Origin: Bacteroidales bacterium
GTDB taxonomy: Bacteria; Bacteroidota; Bacteroidia; Bacteroidales; UBA932
Reading direction: 5' to 3'
Length of the DNA: 48,741 nucleotides
Assembly (NCBI GenBank): GCA_024401895.1
Contig: JAKSKE010000007.1
Coordinates: 1 to 48,741 of the forward strand
Each line of letters starts with the position of its first letter. Position 1 is the first letter of the stretch. Position numbers and translations under genes: made by a program. Positions 16,306 through 26,400 of this stretch are shown piece after piece. The notes under the pieces are model-generated. The model was not told the DNA's origin and ran no database searches. It saw nothing but the letters and a program-made list of their open reading frames with translations.

Positions 16306-19131
16306 CTATAACGCACAATCGACCCAGCAACCGCCTCCGGAATCGGGCACAAAACAGCCTGTCCAAATGCAATTACCCTTGGAATCCGCATTCTTTTCAA
16401 TGGTAAGATTCTTGTTGTTCGAAATATAGTATGACTTCCCGTCCACACTGTTTCTCATATCGCCGCGCGGCGATATTTTAATCTTATGGGACGACATAAA
16501 GTCCAAGCAGTCCTGAAGAGTCAGGTTCTCGTATGTCACAGAGGGCTCGGACGGCCACAGCTCACCTACCGTGTGGGTTGCGCCATTCAGTTTCACAGCT
16601 CCCTGAAGGCTGAAATAGTCATTGATGTCCCCCGCAGAGTTGACACCGGCCAAAGTCCCGCGTCCCCCATTCTCATTCAAAGCCTTTCTCCAACTGTCTT
16701 TCCAGCACAGGCGCACAACGGCATCCCTGATATCATTTCCCATCGGCTGCAGCACCAGTGCGAGTCCCATCCGGCCTTTTATGGACAGTTTGTAATCGTA
16801 ACTTATCTCCTCCCCGCTTATGGCATTCTTAATTATGGCAGTAACAGTCCTGTCACCTGTATCCTCCCCCAGATATTTTTCCTGTTCTGCAAAAGGAAAT
16901 GAAAGGCGGAATTCACTGTTCGCCACAGCGGGATCGGGGGCTCCTATCTCAAACTCCGCATTCATCTTTCCCGAATACTCAAACCTCGCCGTTTCTTTGG
17001 CGGCAACCATATTAATCATAGTCGTGAATGAGTTGCCGCTGTTGAAGTCTACCAGACCGGTAAGTTCATAAGTTCCCAGGCTGCTGTTGTATGTTGCGAA
17101 CGGAGTGCGTATATAGACATCCACGACAATTTCAGGATACCCCTCATAAGTCGTGCGGATACAATCGGCAAAACCGTTTTCGTTGCAGTAATCGAGAATG
17201 TATCTGGTGTCGTAGAGTTTCTTTACGGCCAGCTGCATAGTGTATGGATTATAGTCCAGGAACACCTCCGGGTCAAAATCGCCGTTCGGTTCGTGCCGCA
17301 CCGTAGCGGGTATATACCTGGCCAGTCGCTCGGGGTCAAAATCATTCTTGTCAAGTTCTTCCCTGGTTGTGTTATTCCTTATGTAATACTCCAGGTCACG
17401 TGGCACGCCATCCAGAAAAGCGGCTACGGGAATAGCTTGGTAAATACTGTAGATGTACGGCCGTTCGACCTTGAGGCTCACATCCATATCAGGGTCATCC
17501 ACGGGCCTCGAACTCTTCAGCCGCAGAACCACAGTACCGGTTTTCTTCCCATATATGATAGAAGGATCATTACTGTCTATGTCTATGCAGGAAGCGCCCG
17601 ACCTTACTGTTACGGAATACTCGCCTATGGAATGCAGGACATTCAATTTACGTTTCTGACCAACGTAAAGATAGTCGGGGCTTCCTTCCAGGACGCACTC
17701 CGGCAGCACGGTCAACTTCAGCCTCCTGGTATGATAAGCCCTCCCCGGGGACAGAAAGAAAACCAGTTCATACTCCTTTCCCTCGACCAGTGCACTTTCA
17801 TCGCTTACGCTGAACTTGACCACCCCGTTGCGGGAATCCATACTGACCGATATCCCTTCCTCGGACAGTCTGTCCGGCAGAAAAAGGGAACTTTGGTCGG
17901 CACTGACCACATTGGAAGACCAGTTGAGCCGGGTCAAGGGATCCTCGTTCTCGTCGGTCTGGTAGCCGCATTTGACGGCTTTCGCGAACATATTTGCCGA
18001 CCCTCCGTCGGTATTCATAAAAAGCTTTACCACAGCCGGATGGCCCGGCCTTATTGCAATGCCGGAATTGTCCGGAATCACAGCTCCCGACGAATCCAGA
18101 AGGCGCAGAACCCGGCTGTCGCTCCAATCCTCACCGTGACTTACCTTCCAGTTCGGGTAAAGCAGATTGTCGGGGACAAGCTCCATTCCCAGATTGTAAA
18201 CCCTGTTCCTCTCCAGATTGAAATCCGAGACGTTGTCCCCGCCCAGATACATCCTGTACAACAGGCTTCCTCCCACACCTCCGGCCGAAGGCATAAGCCT
18301 TCCGGTAAATTCAACGTAGGTTGCCACGGCAGGATCGGCGCCGGCCGCCAACAGTTCTTCTTCATTCTTTTTCTGAGGATCAAGGTTGAATGGGAGCAGC
18401 TGTCCCTGCATATTTTCCGGCACATAGAAGACAAAATCGCTGGAACTGCCTGTCATATCAGGATCGTAGTCCGAAATGTCCAGCAGGTCACTTGTTTCCA
18501 ACGCCCGGCTTCCCCCTTCGGCAAACGGGCTCAAAACAGCGTTTGCATTGCGTATATAGAGTTTAACGTTGCGGTATATCGCAGAATCGTTCATAGTCTT
18601 ACCGGTTATGCCCTTATGGGAGATATGCACGTTAATCTTGCACAGCAGCCGCTCCAGGTTGACCTTAATGTCGGAATCGGCAGTGAACGACTGCGACTCC
18701 AGCTTTGCACAGGCCGGTATTCCATTGGAATTTATGGACCCGTACGACGGAATACGGTATTGCAGCGACTCCATATCCTTCTCACACTCGGGTATTTGAA
18801 CGGAAGACGGAGATTCTGCATTTGCAAGAAAGAACAAATCGTATCTGGTATCCTTCAGAAGGGACAGTTTGTCCGAACCGTCGCACAGGAAAGTCTTGTC
18901 CAATTTGCCCGATTCGCTGAAATACGCCGCCACCAGCACCGAAGTCAACTTGCATTCTATTCCCTGAGCGGTAAGTACCGATTTTGTACCCGCAGAGTAT
19001 TCCGGATTATAGGATAAGCCCAACGATATTCTTTCTTTGTCTGAAACAGTGCCCGCTTCTCTGAAGCACGATACGCAGACAAGGGCTGCCAGCATAAAGG
19101 GCAGCATTATTTTGAAGTCTTTCAGTTTCAT
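16306..19131 (-). CDS. DUF4906-type lipoprotein, candidate pilus tip or adhesin
   Basis: A 941-residue lipoprotein (lipobox Cys22, CVSC), last gene of the type V pilus operon and 12 bases after the anchor gene. The N-terminal 330 residues have the build of Mfa-type pilus proteins: a variable N-terminal strand with TKSVL, LERLLCKINVHISH, the family phrase DFVFYVPENMQGQLLP and NLERNRVYNLGM. The following 600 residues are beta-rich and include Ig-like stretches with conserved spacing. The C-terminus is unusual, ending GGGCWVDCAL. DUF4906 proteins in such operons are generally taken to be tip or minor subunits; binding partner unknown. Domain assignment is from memory of the family. Confidence 0.8.
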   Translation of the reverse strand: MKLKDFKIMLPFMLAALVCVSCFREAGTVSDKERISLGLSYNPEYSAGTKSVLTAQGIECKLTSVLVAAYFSESGKLDKTFLCDGSDKLSLLKDTRYDLFFLANAESPSSVQIPECEKDMESLQYRIPSYGSINSNGIPACAKLESQSFTADSDIKVNLERLLCKINVHISHKGITGKTMNDSAIYRNVKLYIRNANAVLSPFAEGGSRALETSDLLDISDYDPDMTGSSSDFVFYVPENMQGQLLPFNLDPQKKNEEELLAAGADPAVATYVEFTGRLMPSAGGVGGSLLYRMYLGGDNVSDFNLERNRVYNLGMELVPDNLLYPNWKVSHGEDWSDSRVLRLLDSSGAVIPDNSGIAIRPGHPAVVKLFMNTDGGSANMFAKAVKCGYQTDENEDPLTRLNWSSNVVSADQSSLFLPDRLSEEGISVSMDSRNGVVKFSVSDESALVEGKEYELVFFLSPGRAYHTRRLKLTVLPECVLEGSPDYLYVGQKRKLNVLHSIGEYSVTVRSGASCIDIDSNDPSIIYGKKTGTVVLRLKSSRPVDDPDMDVSLKVERPYIYSIYQAIPVAAFLDGVPRDLEYYIRNNTTREELDKNDFDPERLARYIPATVRHEPNGDFDPEVFLDYNPYTMQLAVKKLYDTRYILDYCNENGFADCIRTTYEGYPEIVVDVYIRTPFATYNSSLGTYELTGLVDFNSGNSFTTMINMVAAKETARFEYSGKMNAEFEIGAPDPAVANSEFRLSFPFAEQEKYLGEDTGDRTVTAIIKNAISGEEISYDYKLSIKGRMGLALVLQPMGNDIRDAVVRLCWKDSWRKALNENGGRGTLAGVNSAGDINDYFSLQGAVKLNGATHTVGELWPSEPSVTYENLTLQDCLDFMSSHKIKISPRGDMRNSVDGKSYYISNNKNLTIEKNADSKGNCIWTGCFVPDSGGGCWVDCAL

Positions 19132-19143
19132 TTAAGCAGTTTG

Positions 19144-19902
19144 TTAGATAGTCAACGCAAATATTCTCCCCTCATTCCATCCGGCCACCCGCAGGGTGAC
19201 CTTGCACTCGACGAAATCGATGACAAACTCTATGTCGGCAAGATCTTCGGCGGTCCAGTCATAGCCCGAATCGGCGATGTATTCGCCAATGGGAATCTCA
19301 CCCACTCCGTCAATGGCCATTTTTAGGGAATTGTCCAGTTGACGCGGCACCGAAGCCCTGCAGAATTCTCCGAATATGGGATGAAGGGTCACTTCATATT
19401 CTCCCCTCAGAGGGGCCAGAGTTCTCAAATCCAGGCCTCCGGTGCAGCCTTTCATAATTATGTCCTGCGGCATCTGCTCCACTGAAAGACATAGCACGCG
19501 GACATTCACGAATGCGAACTGCCGGTGCATCGACACCGAGCCATAGACTGTGTCGGCAAAAGCCTCCAGCTGTGATATGCCGGCATACAGTTCATCCATT
19601 TCCTCCCCTTTTTCCAGCATAAGGTTTCCATCCCGGGGCAACTTGTGTCTGAGTCCGCTGCACGCCGACATAGTGAAATGCCCTCGGGGAATATCCATCC
19701 CGTAACGTTTGGACCTGCGGTATGAACCAATGCTGCAGGAATTCACCAGAGAGCCTCTCCATACTCCCACCACAGTTTTGGAATCTGTCCCGCCTGCAAG
19801 GGTTATATCCAGCAGGCAGGGACATTCCATACGGTTTTCCTTAACAGAGCAGGATAGCATAGACAAAGCTACTGGCAAAGCGTAGAAAAACCATTTTTTC
19901 AT
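19144..19902 (-). CDS. FimB/Mfa2-family pilus anchor subunit
   Basis: A 252-residue lipoprotein with lipobox Cys18 (MLSC) and, directly after it, the phrase ENRMECPCLLDITL that is typical of the FimB/Mfa2 family (PF08842), whose members anchor type V pili to the outer membrane and limit their length. Two beta-sandwich domains are expected; the second contains ISQLEAF-like and LHPIFGEF strands and the C-terminal strand CKVTLRVAGWNEGRIF. It lies one base after the fimbrillin gene and 12 bases before the DUF4906 gene. Confidence 0.85.
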   Translation of the reverse strand: MKKWFFYALPVALSMLSCSVKENRMECPCLLDITLAGGTDSKTVVGVWRGSLVNSCSIGSYRRSKRYGMDIPRGHFTMSACSGLRHKLPRDGNLMLEKGEEMDELYAGISQLEAFADTVYGSVSMHRQFAFVNVRVLCLSVEQMPQDIIMKGCTGGLDLRTLAPLRGEYEVTLHPIFGEFCRASVPRQLDNSLKMAIDGVGEIPIGEYIADSGYDWTAEDLADIEFVIDFVECKVTLRVAGWNEGRIFALTI

Positions 19903-19903
19903 A

Positions 19904-20866
19904 CTAAAGGATCTCTTGAATGTTGTTCACCTGGGAATCCCAGTCTGCAACCTTGATTGTAAATGCAATCTCGGAACTTACTACAGGTTCATCCTCTGAA
20001 TCCGAACCGGGTCGGGTAATCTTAATATCGGTAACCGAATATACCATATTTGACTCCAGAGTTCCCAGGTCGATGGGATAATAGTACTGTGTATCGCCCA
20101 GAGTGGCCAGAATCACGAGTCTGGTGGGTGTATCTGTGCCGTTGGGGTAGGTATAGAAGATATGAGGCTCTTCATACTTCTTGTCCTTAACCTCCTTATG
20201 TACACTGTCGGCAGTAAGGGCATAACCCTTGCTCCAGCTGTCGGGTGTGTATGTATTCTCTGCAAAGAACTGACATTTCTGCGCCACGTTGGTAAGATAT
20301 ATCGAATCTACGGTAAACGTCTTTGCCGCATATACGGGAGCCGAGAAATCGGTGGTAATCTTGGAAAGGACCACCTTGGCCGCAAGACGAGAAACTTCAA
20401 TTTCAACCGGAGTAGAAGCCGTAATCTCTTTGGAGAGTTCGCCGGACATTACAAAATTGTCGGAGCGGTTGTCGCTGAAGTCCGAAAGCATTCCGTTCAA
20501 AGCGTCGAGGCTGGTCACCAAAGATGAATCCACTTTACTGTTGACCAGCACCTTAAAGAGTTTGTTACCGGCCGAAAGACGAACGACAGGATTCTTTGAA
20601 GTTCCCACGTTAAAGGTTTCCAGTCTGTTGTCATTATCTTCGTCGAATACGTAAATCTGCACGGAATTCACCTGTTCCTCGGCACCATTATTCAAGGCTT
20701 TCGTCAAAGCGGAAGTGAATGAGATACGGACATCGAACAGGCCGTCATCGGCTGTCTGCTGCTGTTCCTGGGCGGGTATAACGTATTTTGAGTCTGTCTT
20801 GTTGCAGGATGCTGCAAGAATAATAACTGACATTGCAATTGAAAGGGTATGAATAAAAGTTTTCAT
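19904..20866 (-). CDS. FimA/Mfa1-like major fimbrillin
   Basis: A 320-residue lipoprotein prepilin (lipobox Cys21, AASC). Type V pilins are exported as lipoproteins, cut after a basic residue near position 40-60 and polymerised by strand exchange; Arg47 and Lys56 are candidate cut sites here. The fold markers are VNSVQIYVFDEDNDNRLETF in the N-terminal domain, LSAGNKLFKVLVNSK, EVSRLAAKVVLSKI and a C-terminal donor-type strand EIAFTIKVADWDSQVNNIQEIL. It has the size of a main shaft subunit and is the only gene of this type in the operon. It follows the TPR-type lipoprotein gene after four bases. Confidence 0.86.
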   Translation of the reverse strand: MKTFIHTLSIAMSVIILAASCNKTDSKYVIPAQEQQQTADDGLFDVRISFTSALTKALNNGAEEQVNSVQIYVFDEDNDNRLETFNVGTSKNPVVRLSAGNKLFKVLVNSKVDSSLVTSLDALNGMLSDFSDNRSDNFVMSGELSKEITASTPVEIEVSRLAAKVVLSKITTDFSAPVYAAKTFTVDSIYLTNVAQKCQFFAENTYTPDSWSKGYALTADSVHKEVKDKKYEEPHIFYTYPNGTDTPTRLVILATLGDTQYYYPIDLGTLESNMVYSVTDIKITRPGSDSEDEPVVSSEIAFTIKVADWDSQVNNIQEIL

Positions 20867-20870
20867 TTTT

Positions 20871-22118
20871 TTAATCGTTTAAATTGTATTTGTTTTTCAA
20901 GTTCCTGATTTCAGGGTCCAGGTTACCCCTGTGTATAAAGCTCCTGTCTGCACTGCAGGCTTTGTTATAGCTGTCCAGCGCTTTCAGGTCATCGCCTGTA
21001 CGGCACAGAAGAAGAGCTGTAAGATATTCCACCTTTGGCTGTCTCTCCAATCCGGAGAGCACTTCCAACGCCTTCAGGTTATAATTGAGGGCGGTGTATG
21101 CCAATGCGGCGTTGAAATCGGCGTACAGTGCCAAAGTTGCGATTGCCATCCTGTACCGCCGGCATTTCAAATGATTGAGAGCGTTCACGTACAGGCTGTC
21201 GCCTTCCCTCTCCGGGACATCTGCGGCCAGGGTGCTCAAAGAACTTACATAGTATGTCAGAGGTCCGCTCTGAGGCAGAGAATGGATTTTCTCTCCAATA
21301 CCGTGGATGTCGGCCGACATATAAAGCTTGAACTTCCTGACTGAGGGGTCCAGAGCAAGAGTCTGCACATACTCGTAAGTCATATCTCCCGAGCTTGCCA
21401 CATACACTGTGTCGAGTCTGAGGTCTGAACGGCAGAAAGGCTCCCGCACCAGTTTGTCGAACATTTCTTCCTTACGGAGAATCTTTCTGTCGTTAATGCT
21501 TTTTCTGATCTTGTCCGTATAATGGTCTGTGGCCACTTTGCGGTAAAGTTCCGAGCCGGTCTCCCTTCTGGACAGGAAAATGGCAAGTTCCCTTTTCCAT
21601 ACGAAAGCCGACGGATCATCTTCTATCGAACTCAAATATCTTTCATATCGTCCGTAACTGCGCAGCTGTTCCTCGCGGAACTTTTCTCCTGTCACGAATA
21701 TCCGCTCCAGGGACAGGGAGTCGTTGTCGAAAATGAGTCTGGGAGTAAAGCGGACCTGCCATCGGGAATCCAGAATGGACCCGGGGGCGGTGATATTGAA
21801 TTTGATATCTACCGTACCTCCCCTCTCGGCGACATTTCTGAATGTCTCTATCTTAATGGCAGGGGCAATCTCGTCCTGAGCCACAAATTCCCCATTTTCG
21901 TCCTTTACGGCATTCATCACCATAATATGACGGTCATTGTCAACTCCAACTTCCATTGAACCTCCCCTCATTGACGGATTTCCCAGTTGTTTTACGGGAA
22001 TGTCATTGGGGAGACTCACTCCCGCGTGACTTCCCTCTGCCTCGATTTTCCGGATTTTGGAAGAGGTGGAGCAGGAAACCAGCAGCACCGTTGCCGCAAT
22101 GCACAGAATCCATTTCAT
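20871..22118 (-). CDS. Pilus-operon lipoprotein with beta domain and TPR-like C-terminus
   Basis: A 415-residue lipoprotein (lipobox Cys16, LVSC), first structural gene of the pilus operon. Residues 80-150 form a beta-rich part (GGTVDIKFNITAPGSILDSR, then VRFTPRLIFD) reminiscent of DUF3868 proteins, which accompany Bacteroides pilus loci. The middle is charged and helical; residues 300-410 look like TPR repeats (MAIATLALYADFNAALAYTA, ALEVLSGLERQPKVEYLTAL). An assembly or periplasmic chaperone role is possible but unproven. It starts three bases after the ssb stop and has no room for a promoter of its own except within ssb. Confidence 0.68.
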   Translation of the reverse strand: MKWILCIAATVLLVSCSTSSKIRKIEAEGSHAGVSLPNDIPVKQLGNPSMRGGSMEVGVDNDRHIMVMNAVKDENGEFVAQDEIAPAIKIETFRNVAERGGTVDIKFNITAPGSILDSRWQVRFTPRLIFDNDSLSLERIFVTGEKFREEQLRSYGRYERYLSSIEDDPSAFVWKRELAIFLSRRETGSELYRKVATDHYTDKIRKSINDRKILRKEEMFDKLVREPFCRSDLRLDTVYVASSGDMTYEYVQTLALDPSVRKFKLYMSADIHGIGEKIHSLPQSGPLTYYVSSLSTLAADVPEREGDSLYVNALNHLKCRRYRMAIATLALYADFNAALAYTALNYNLKALEVLSGLERQPKVEYLTALLLCRTGDDLKALDSYNKACSADRSFIHRGNLDPEIRNLKNKYNLND

Positions 22119-22121
22119 ACG

Positions 22122-22472
22122 TCAGAATTCACATTGCAGTTGTTCTTTCTCGTCCAATAGTACCAGAGAAGATGGAATTACCTCATAGACCGTACGTTCC
22201 TGCTGGTCTTCCCCAATAAATTTCTGACTTCTGAGACGGCCGCACACATACACCTTACTGCCTTTTGTGATTTTGTTCAGGTCTGTTATTCCCTTTCCCT
22301 GCCAGGCATTGACTGTGTGCCAGGTGGTTTCAATGACGGCTCCGCCCTCGCGGTCTTTGTAAGCATAATTGGTCGCTACCGTGATACGGGCCACGAGGCG
22401 GTTGTTCGCCACCGTCTGCAATCTTACGTTCCCCACGTTTCCACGAAGCTCGATTCGATTCAATTGTTCCAT
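22122..22472 (-). CDS. ssb: Single-stranded DNA-binding protein
   Basis: OB-fold protein that coats single-stranded DNA in replication and repair. The 116-residue product starts MEQLNRIELRGNVGNVRLQT, as Bacteroidota SSBs do, and has ETTWHTVNAWQGKGITDLNK and KVYVCGRLRSQKF. It lacks the long acidic tail of E. coli SSB and ends ...LQCEF, so interactions through the classic tip are doubtful. I start it at 22472; the frame extends to 22571 but the added residues do not look like SSB. It lies immediately upstream of the pilus operon on the same strand. Confidence 0.93.
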   Translation of the reverse strand: MEQLNRIELRGNVGNVRLQTVANNRLVARITVATNYAYKDREGGAVIETTWHTVNAWQGKGITDLNKITKGSKVYVCGRLRSQKFIGEDQQERTVYEVIPSSLVLLDEKEQLQCEF

Positions 22473-22673
22473 AAAGTTTTTCGTTTTTAGTTTATTATTC
22501 AGGCTTTCGCGCGATTCAGCCAGTGCAAAGGAAAGCCAATTAGGTGGATTTTCACTTATAAAATCAGTCATCGGACATACTAAATACGTTTTTTAAAGCT
22601 TAATAAGAATCGTCAAATCCATTAAGTTCGCCGCCAGGCGTTTTTATTTATTTCACAATTGAAGTTTCTTTAG

Positions 22674-22681
22674 CATTTTTG
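22674..22681 (+). promoter_or_regulatory. Possible -7 box for the zinc-ribbon gene
   Basis: CATTTTTG, one mismatch from TAnnTTTG, lies 20 bases before the ATG at 22701. The region 22473-22700 between the divergent genes otherwise holds AT-rich sequence and one 4-bp GC hairpin. Confidence 0.3.
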
Positions 22682-22700
22682 CCTCCCAACATTTTGGACT

Positions 22701-23123
22701 ATGGCATATAAGATATCAAATAAGGAACACAACTCCTGTCTGGAGTGCGGCAGAGAGGTGTATGGCAGGCCGGACAAAAAGTTCTGCAGCGACAATTGCA
22801 AGAACCGATTCCACAACCGTCGCCACAGCGAAGAGAAAAAAGTAATAGAGCGCACTGTAAATGCACTCTATAGAAATCACGAGTACCTCAGCCGGCTTAT
22901 TAACAGCGGTGTGAAGGCTATCGATATAGATATTGCTAAAATTTCAGGCTTCCAGCCGGACGTCATAACCGGATATAGGAAAACCCGCTCAAGGCATAGC
23001 GAATGCCGGTGCTTTGACCTGAAGTACTGCCTTACGGAACACAAGATTTTCCGAATCGGAAAAATCGACGGTTCCTACTCTGCAGAAGAATGCGGCTCAG
23101 AAGCCGGAACGTCGGCCTTGTAA
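22701..23123 (+). CDS. Zinc-ribbon protein of unknown function
   Basis: A 140-residue cytoplasmic protein. Residues 13-33 form a zinc ribbon (Cys13-x2-Cys16, Cys29-x3-Cys33; CLECGREVYGRPDKKFCSDN) of the DUF2116 type, followed by a basic stretch CKNRFHNRRHSEEKK that could contact nucleic acid. The remainder is helical, with a segment KAIDIDIAKISGFQPDVITG and a late Cys-rich part CRCFDLKYC. Proteins of this plan are widespread in Bacteroidota and uncharacterised. The last 49 bases overlap the end of the bactofilin gene on the other strand. Confidence 0.78.
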   Translation: MAYKISNKEHNSCLECGREVYGRPDKKFCSDNCKNRFHNRRHSEEKKVIERTVNALYRNHEYLSRLINSGVKAIDIDIAKISGFQPDVITGYRKTRSRHSECRCFDLKYCLTEHKIFRIGKIDGSYSAEECGSEAGTSAL

Positions 23124-23497
23124 GTGCGGCAGCATCCGTTCAAAGCGGCCCCCAGTTCAACGCACATCTTTTTGGCATTGATGTCTCCGTCTATACAGGC
23201 GGTCTTCTTTACATTGAGGGTGTCTTCCACATACAGATTTCCCACAATGGAGCCACAGAAATCAACGGTAGAGCATTGAATGTCTCCTTTGATTACAGCG
23301 GTCTGCCCTACCACAAGATGTCCGGAGCAGGATATTTTGCCTTCGACGTTGCCGTCTATCTGCATACTGCCGTTAGATACAATTTCTCCCTTTATGGAAG
23401 TGGCGGTCGATACCCGGCTTATTTCACCGGAGAAGGAAGGGGTTACAGACTCTTCCATATAAGTCTGCTCCCTGTTGTTAGATAATGACTTTACCAT
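23075..23497 (-). CDS. Bactofilin family cytoskeletal protein
   Basis: Bactofilins form nucleotide-free filaments from right-handed beta-helices and often affect cell shape or envelope growth. The repeating pattern is clear: [20 protein letters not shown], then [20 protein letters not shown] and the later [21 protein letters not shown] start it at 23497 (MVKSLSNN...), which fits the usual MAK-type N-terminus but puts the first 20 bases inside the end of secA; 23458 (MEESV...) would give a shorter 127-residue product. It is cotranscribed with secA. Confidence 0.88.
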   Translation of the reverse strand: MVKSLSNNREQTYMEESVTPSFSGEISRVSTATSIKGEIVSNGSMQIDGNVEGKISCSGHLVVGQTAVIKGDIQCSTVDFCGSIVGNLYVEDTLNVKKTACIDGDINAKKMCVELGAALNGCCRTYKADVPASEPHSSAE

Positions 23498-26400
23498 GGC
23501 AATTTTTGTATTTTTTCCCACTGCCGCAGGGACAAGGGTCGTTTCTTCCAATTTTCTTGTCAACTTTAACGGGAGCATTGGCCTTCTGTTCTCCGTTGGT
23601 TACAAGGTCGGTGTGGCGCGCCTGCATCCGGCTCATATCTGTTCTCTTCTGAACAGCGTGTCTGGGAGCTTCATTGGCATCTGAAAGAGGCACGAAGGAT
23701 CTCAGGAGGAAGGTAAGCACATCTCTGTTGAGAGACTCGAGCATACCCGCAAAGAGATTGTAACTTTCAAGTTTATAAACAACTATAGGATCTTTCTGCT
23801 CGTACGATGCATTCTGGACACTCTGCTTGAGGTCGTCCATTTCCCTGAGATGTTCCTTCCAATGTTCGTCTATCTGATACAGGATAACGTTCTTGGTGAG
23901 AGTCTTGACTATTTCCTTTCCGTCGGAATTATAGGCTTTTTCCAGATTCACCGACAATGTCATTGTCTTACGGCCGTCCGATATGGGAATGGCTATATTC
24001 TGGTACATCTCGCCCTGCTTCTCGTAAACGTTTCTGAGAATGGGCATCACTTTTTCCACCATAATGTCCATTCTGCGGTGATACGTTTCGGTCATCACAT
24101 CACACAGGCGCTTCACCTTATCATTAGCCTTGAATGACTCATACTCCTGAGGCTCGAAACCGGGGTCAATGGAAAGTTTGGACATAACGGTCTCACAGAA
24201 AGCCTCATAGTTGTCTCCCTTGCAGGAATCGACTACCAGCGATGCCGTGTCGAATATCATATTCTGGAGGTCGATCTCGACTTTCTCTCCGCTTATGGCA
24301 TTTCTGCGGCGCGAATAGATAGCCTCTCTCTGATAGTTCATTACGTCGTCATACTCCAGCAGTCTCTTACGTATTCCGAAGTTATTCTCCTCCACCTTCT
24401 GCTGAGCCTTCTCAATAGCGTTCGAAAGCATTCCGCTCTCCATTGCATCATTCTCGGCCATTCCGAGCCTGTCAACCATAGACGCTATGCGCTCCGACCC
24501 GAACAGACGCATCAGCTTGTCTTCGAGCGAAATGTAGAATGTCGATGAACCGGGGTCCCCCTGTCGGCCGGCACGGCCTCGGAGCTGACGGTCAACACGG
24601 CGGGAATCGTGCCTCTCCGTTCCAATGATGGCAAGACCTCCCTTGGCCTTCACTTCGGGAGAAAGTTTGATATCGGTACCACGTCCGGCCATATTGGTGG
24701 CGATGGTTACCGTACTGCTCTGACCGGCCTGGGCAACGATTTCGGCCTCTCTGGCGTGCTCCTTCGCATTCAGCACATTATGCTTTATTCCTCGAAGCTT
24801 CAGCAGCCTGCTCAACAATTCGGAAGTTTCCACGTCGGTGGTACCCACCAGAACCGGACGGCCCTGAGCCGAAAGCTCGGCTATTCTTTCTATGACGGCA
24901 TTGTACTTGGCCTTCTTGGTCTTGTAGATTATGTCGTCCTGGTCGTCGCGGGCAATGGGACGGTTGGTAGGGATAACCATCACGTCCAGTTTGTATATAC
25001 TCCAGAACTCTCCCGCTTCGGTTTCGGCCGTACCGGTCATTCCGGCAAGCTTGTGGTACATTCTGAAGTAATTCTGCAGGGTAATGGTAGCGAAAGTCTG
25101 GGTTGCGGCCTCCACTTTTACGTTTTCCTTGGCCTCAACGGCCTGATGGAGTCCGTCAGACCAGCGGCGTCCCTCCATAATACGGCCGGTGGACTCGTCC
25201 ACTATCTTCACCTTCTCCACGCCGTTTTCATTCACAAGCACATAATCTACATCCTTCTCGAACATTGTGTATGCCTTGAGAAGCTGAATCATAGTGTGAA
25301 CCCGTTCGCTCTTTATGGAGAACTCTTCCAAGACAGCATCTTTACGGTGCTGCTTCTGGGCAAGGTCTATGTCCATCTGCTCTATTTCGGCGGTTGCGGC
25401 GCCAACGTCCGGAAGAATGAAGAAACTGTCGTCTCCAACCTGAGAGGCCAGCATCTCGTGACCCTTGTCGGTCATATCCACCGAATGATGCTGCTCATTT
25501 ATAACGAAATACAGAGGATCGGTGACAGTGGGCATCTCACGCTCATTGTCCTGCATATAATAATTCTCGGTCTTCTGCAGAATGACTTTTATTCCCGGCT
25601 CGCTCAGGTACTTGATGAGCGGCTGATACTTGGGAAGGCCCTTGTGGGCACGCAGCAGGAGCAGACCGCCGTCCTTCTCGTTGCCTTCTGCAATCTTTTT
25701 CTTGGCTTCGTTGAGAATCTGGTTCACAAGCGCGCGCTGGGCCTGATACAGTTTCTCGACATAGGGGCGGTACTCCATAAACTGAGCGTCGTCCTCGTCC
25801 CTGGCCACCGGACCCGATATGATGAGAGGGGTACGGGCATCGTCGATAAGCACCGAGTCAACCTCGTCCACAATGGCGAAATGGTGCTTGCGCTGGACCA
25901 GATCGTCCTGCACAATGACCATATTGTCGCGCAGATAGTCGAAGCCGAACTCATTGTTGGTACCGAAGGTCACGTCGCATTCATAAGCCCTGCGACGGGC
26001 GTCGGAGTTGGGTTGATGCTTGTCTATGCAGTCCACGCTCAAACCGTGGAACATATACAGGGGACCCATCCATTCCGAATCTCGCTTTGAGAGGTAATCG
26101 TTGACCGTAACCATATGCACGCCCTTTCCGGCAAGGGCATTGAGGAATACCGGAAGGGTCGCAACCAGGGTCTTGCCCTCGCCGGTAGCCATTTCCGCAA
26201 TCTTCCCCTGATGCAGGGCGATTCCGCCTATGAGCTGAACGTCGTAGTGCACCATATCCCAGGTTATCTCGTTTCCTCCGGCAATCCAGTGGTTGCGATA
26301 AACTGCCTTGTCCCCTTCTATTGTAACAAAGTCGTGATCTACGCTCAGGTCCCTGTCGAAGGGAGTCGCCGTAACCTCTATGGTTTCGTTTTCCTTAAAG

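Noticed and set aside
17293-19017. 574-codon plus-strand open frame opposite the DUF4906 gene
   Set aside because: A shadow of a long minus-strand gene; translation is rich in His, Gln and Arg with no recognisable motif.
22629-22646. Small GC hairpin (CGCC/GGCG) with a T-run on the plus strand
   Set aside because: The stem is only 4 bp and no plus-strand gene lies upstream for it to terminate.
24609-26090. 493-codon plus-strand open frame opposite secA
   Set aside because: Antisense to highly conserved secA motifs; it follows from the codon pattern of secA.
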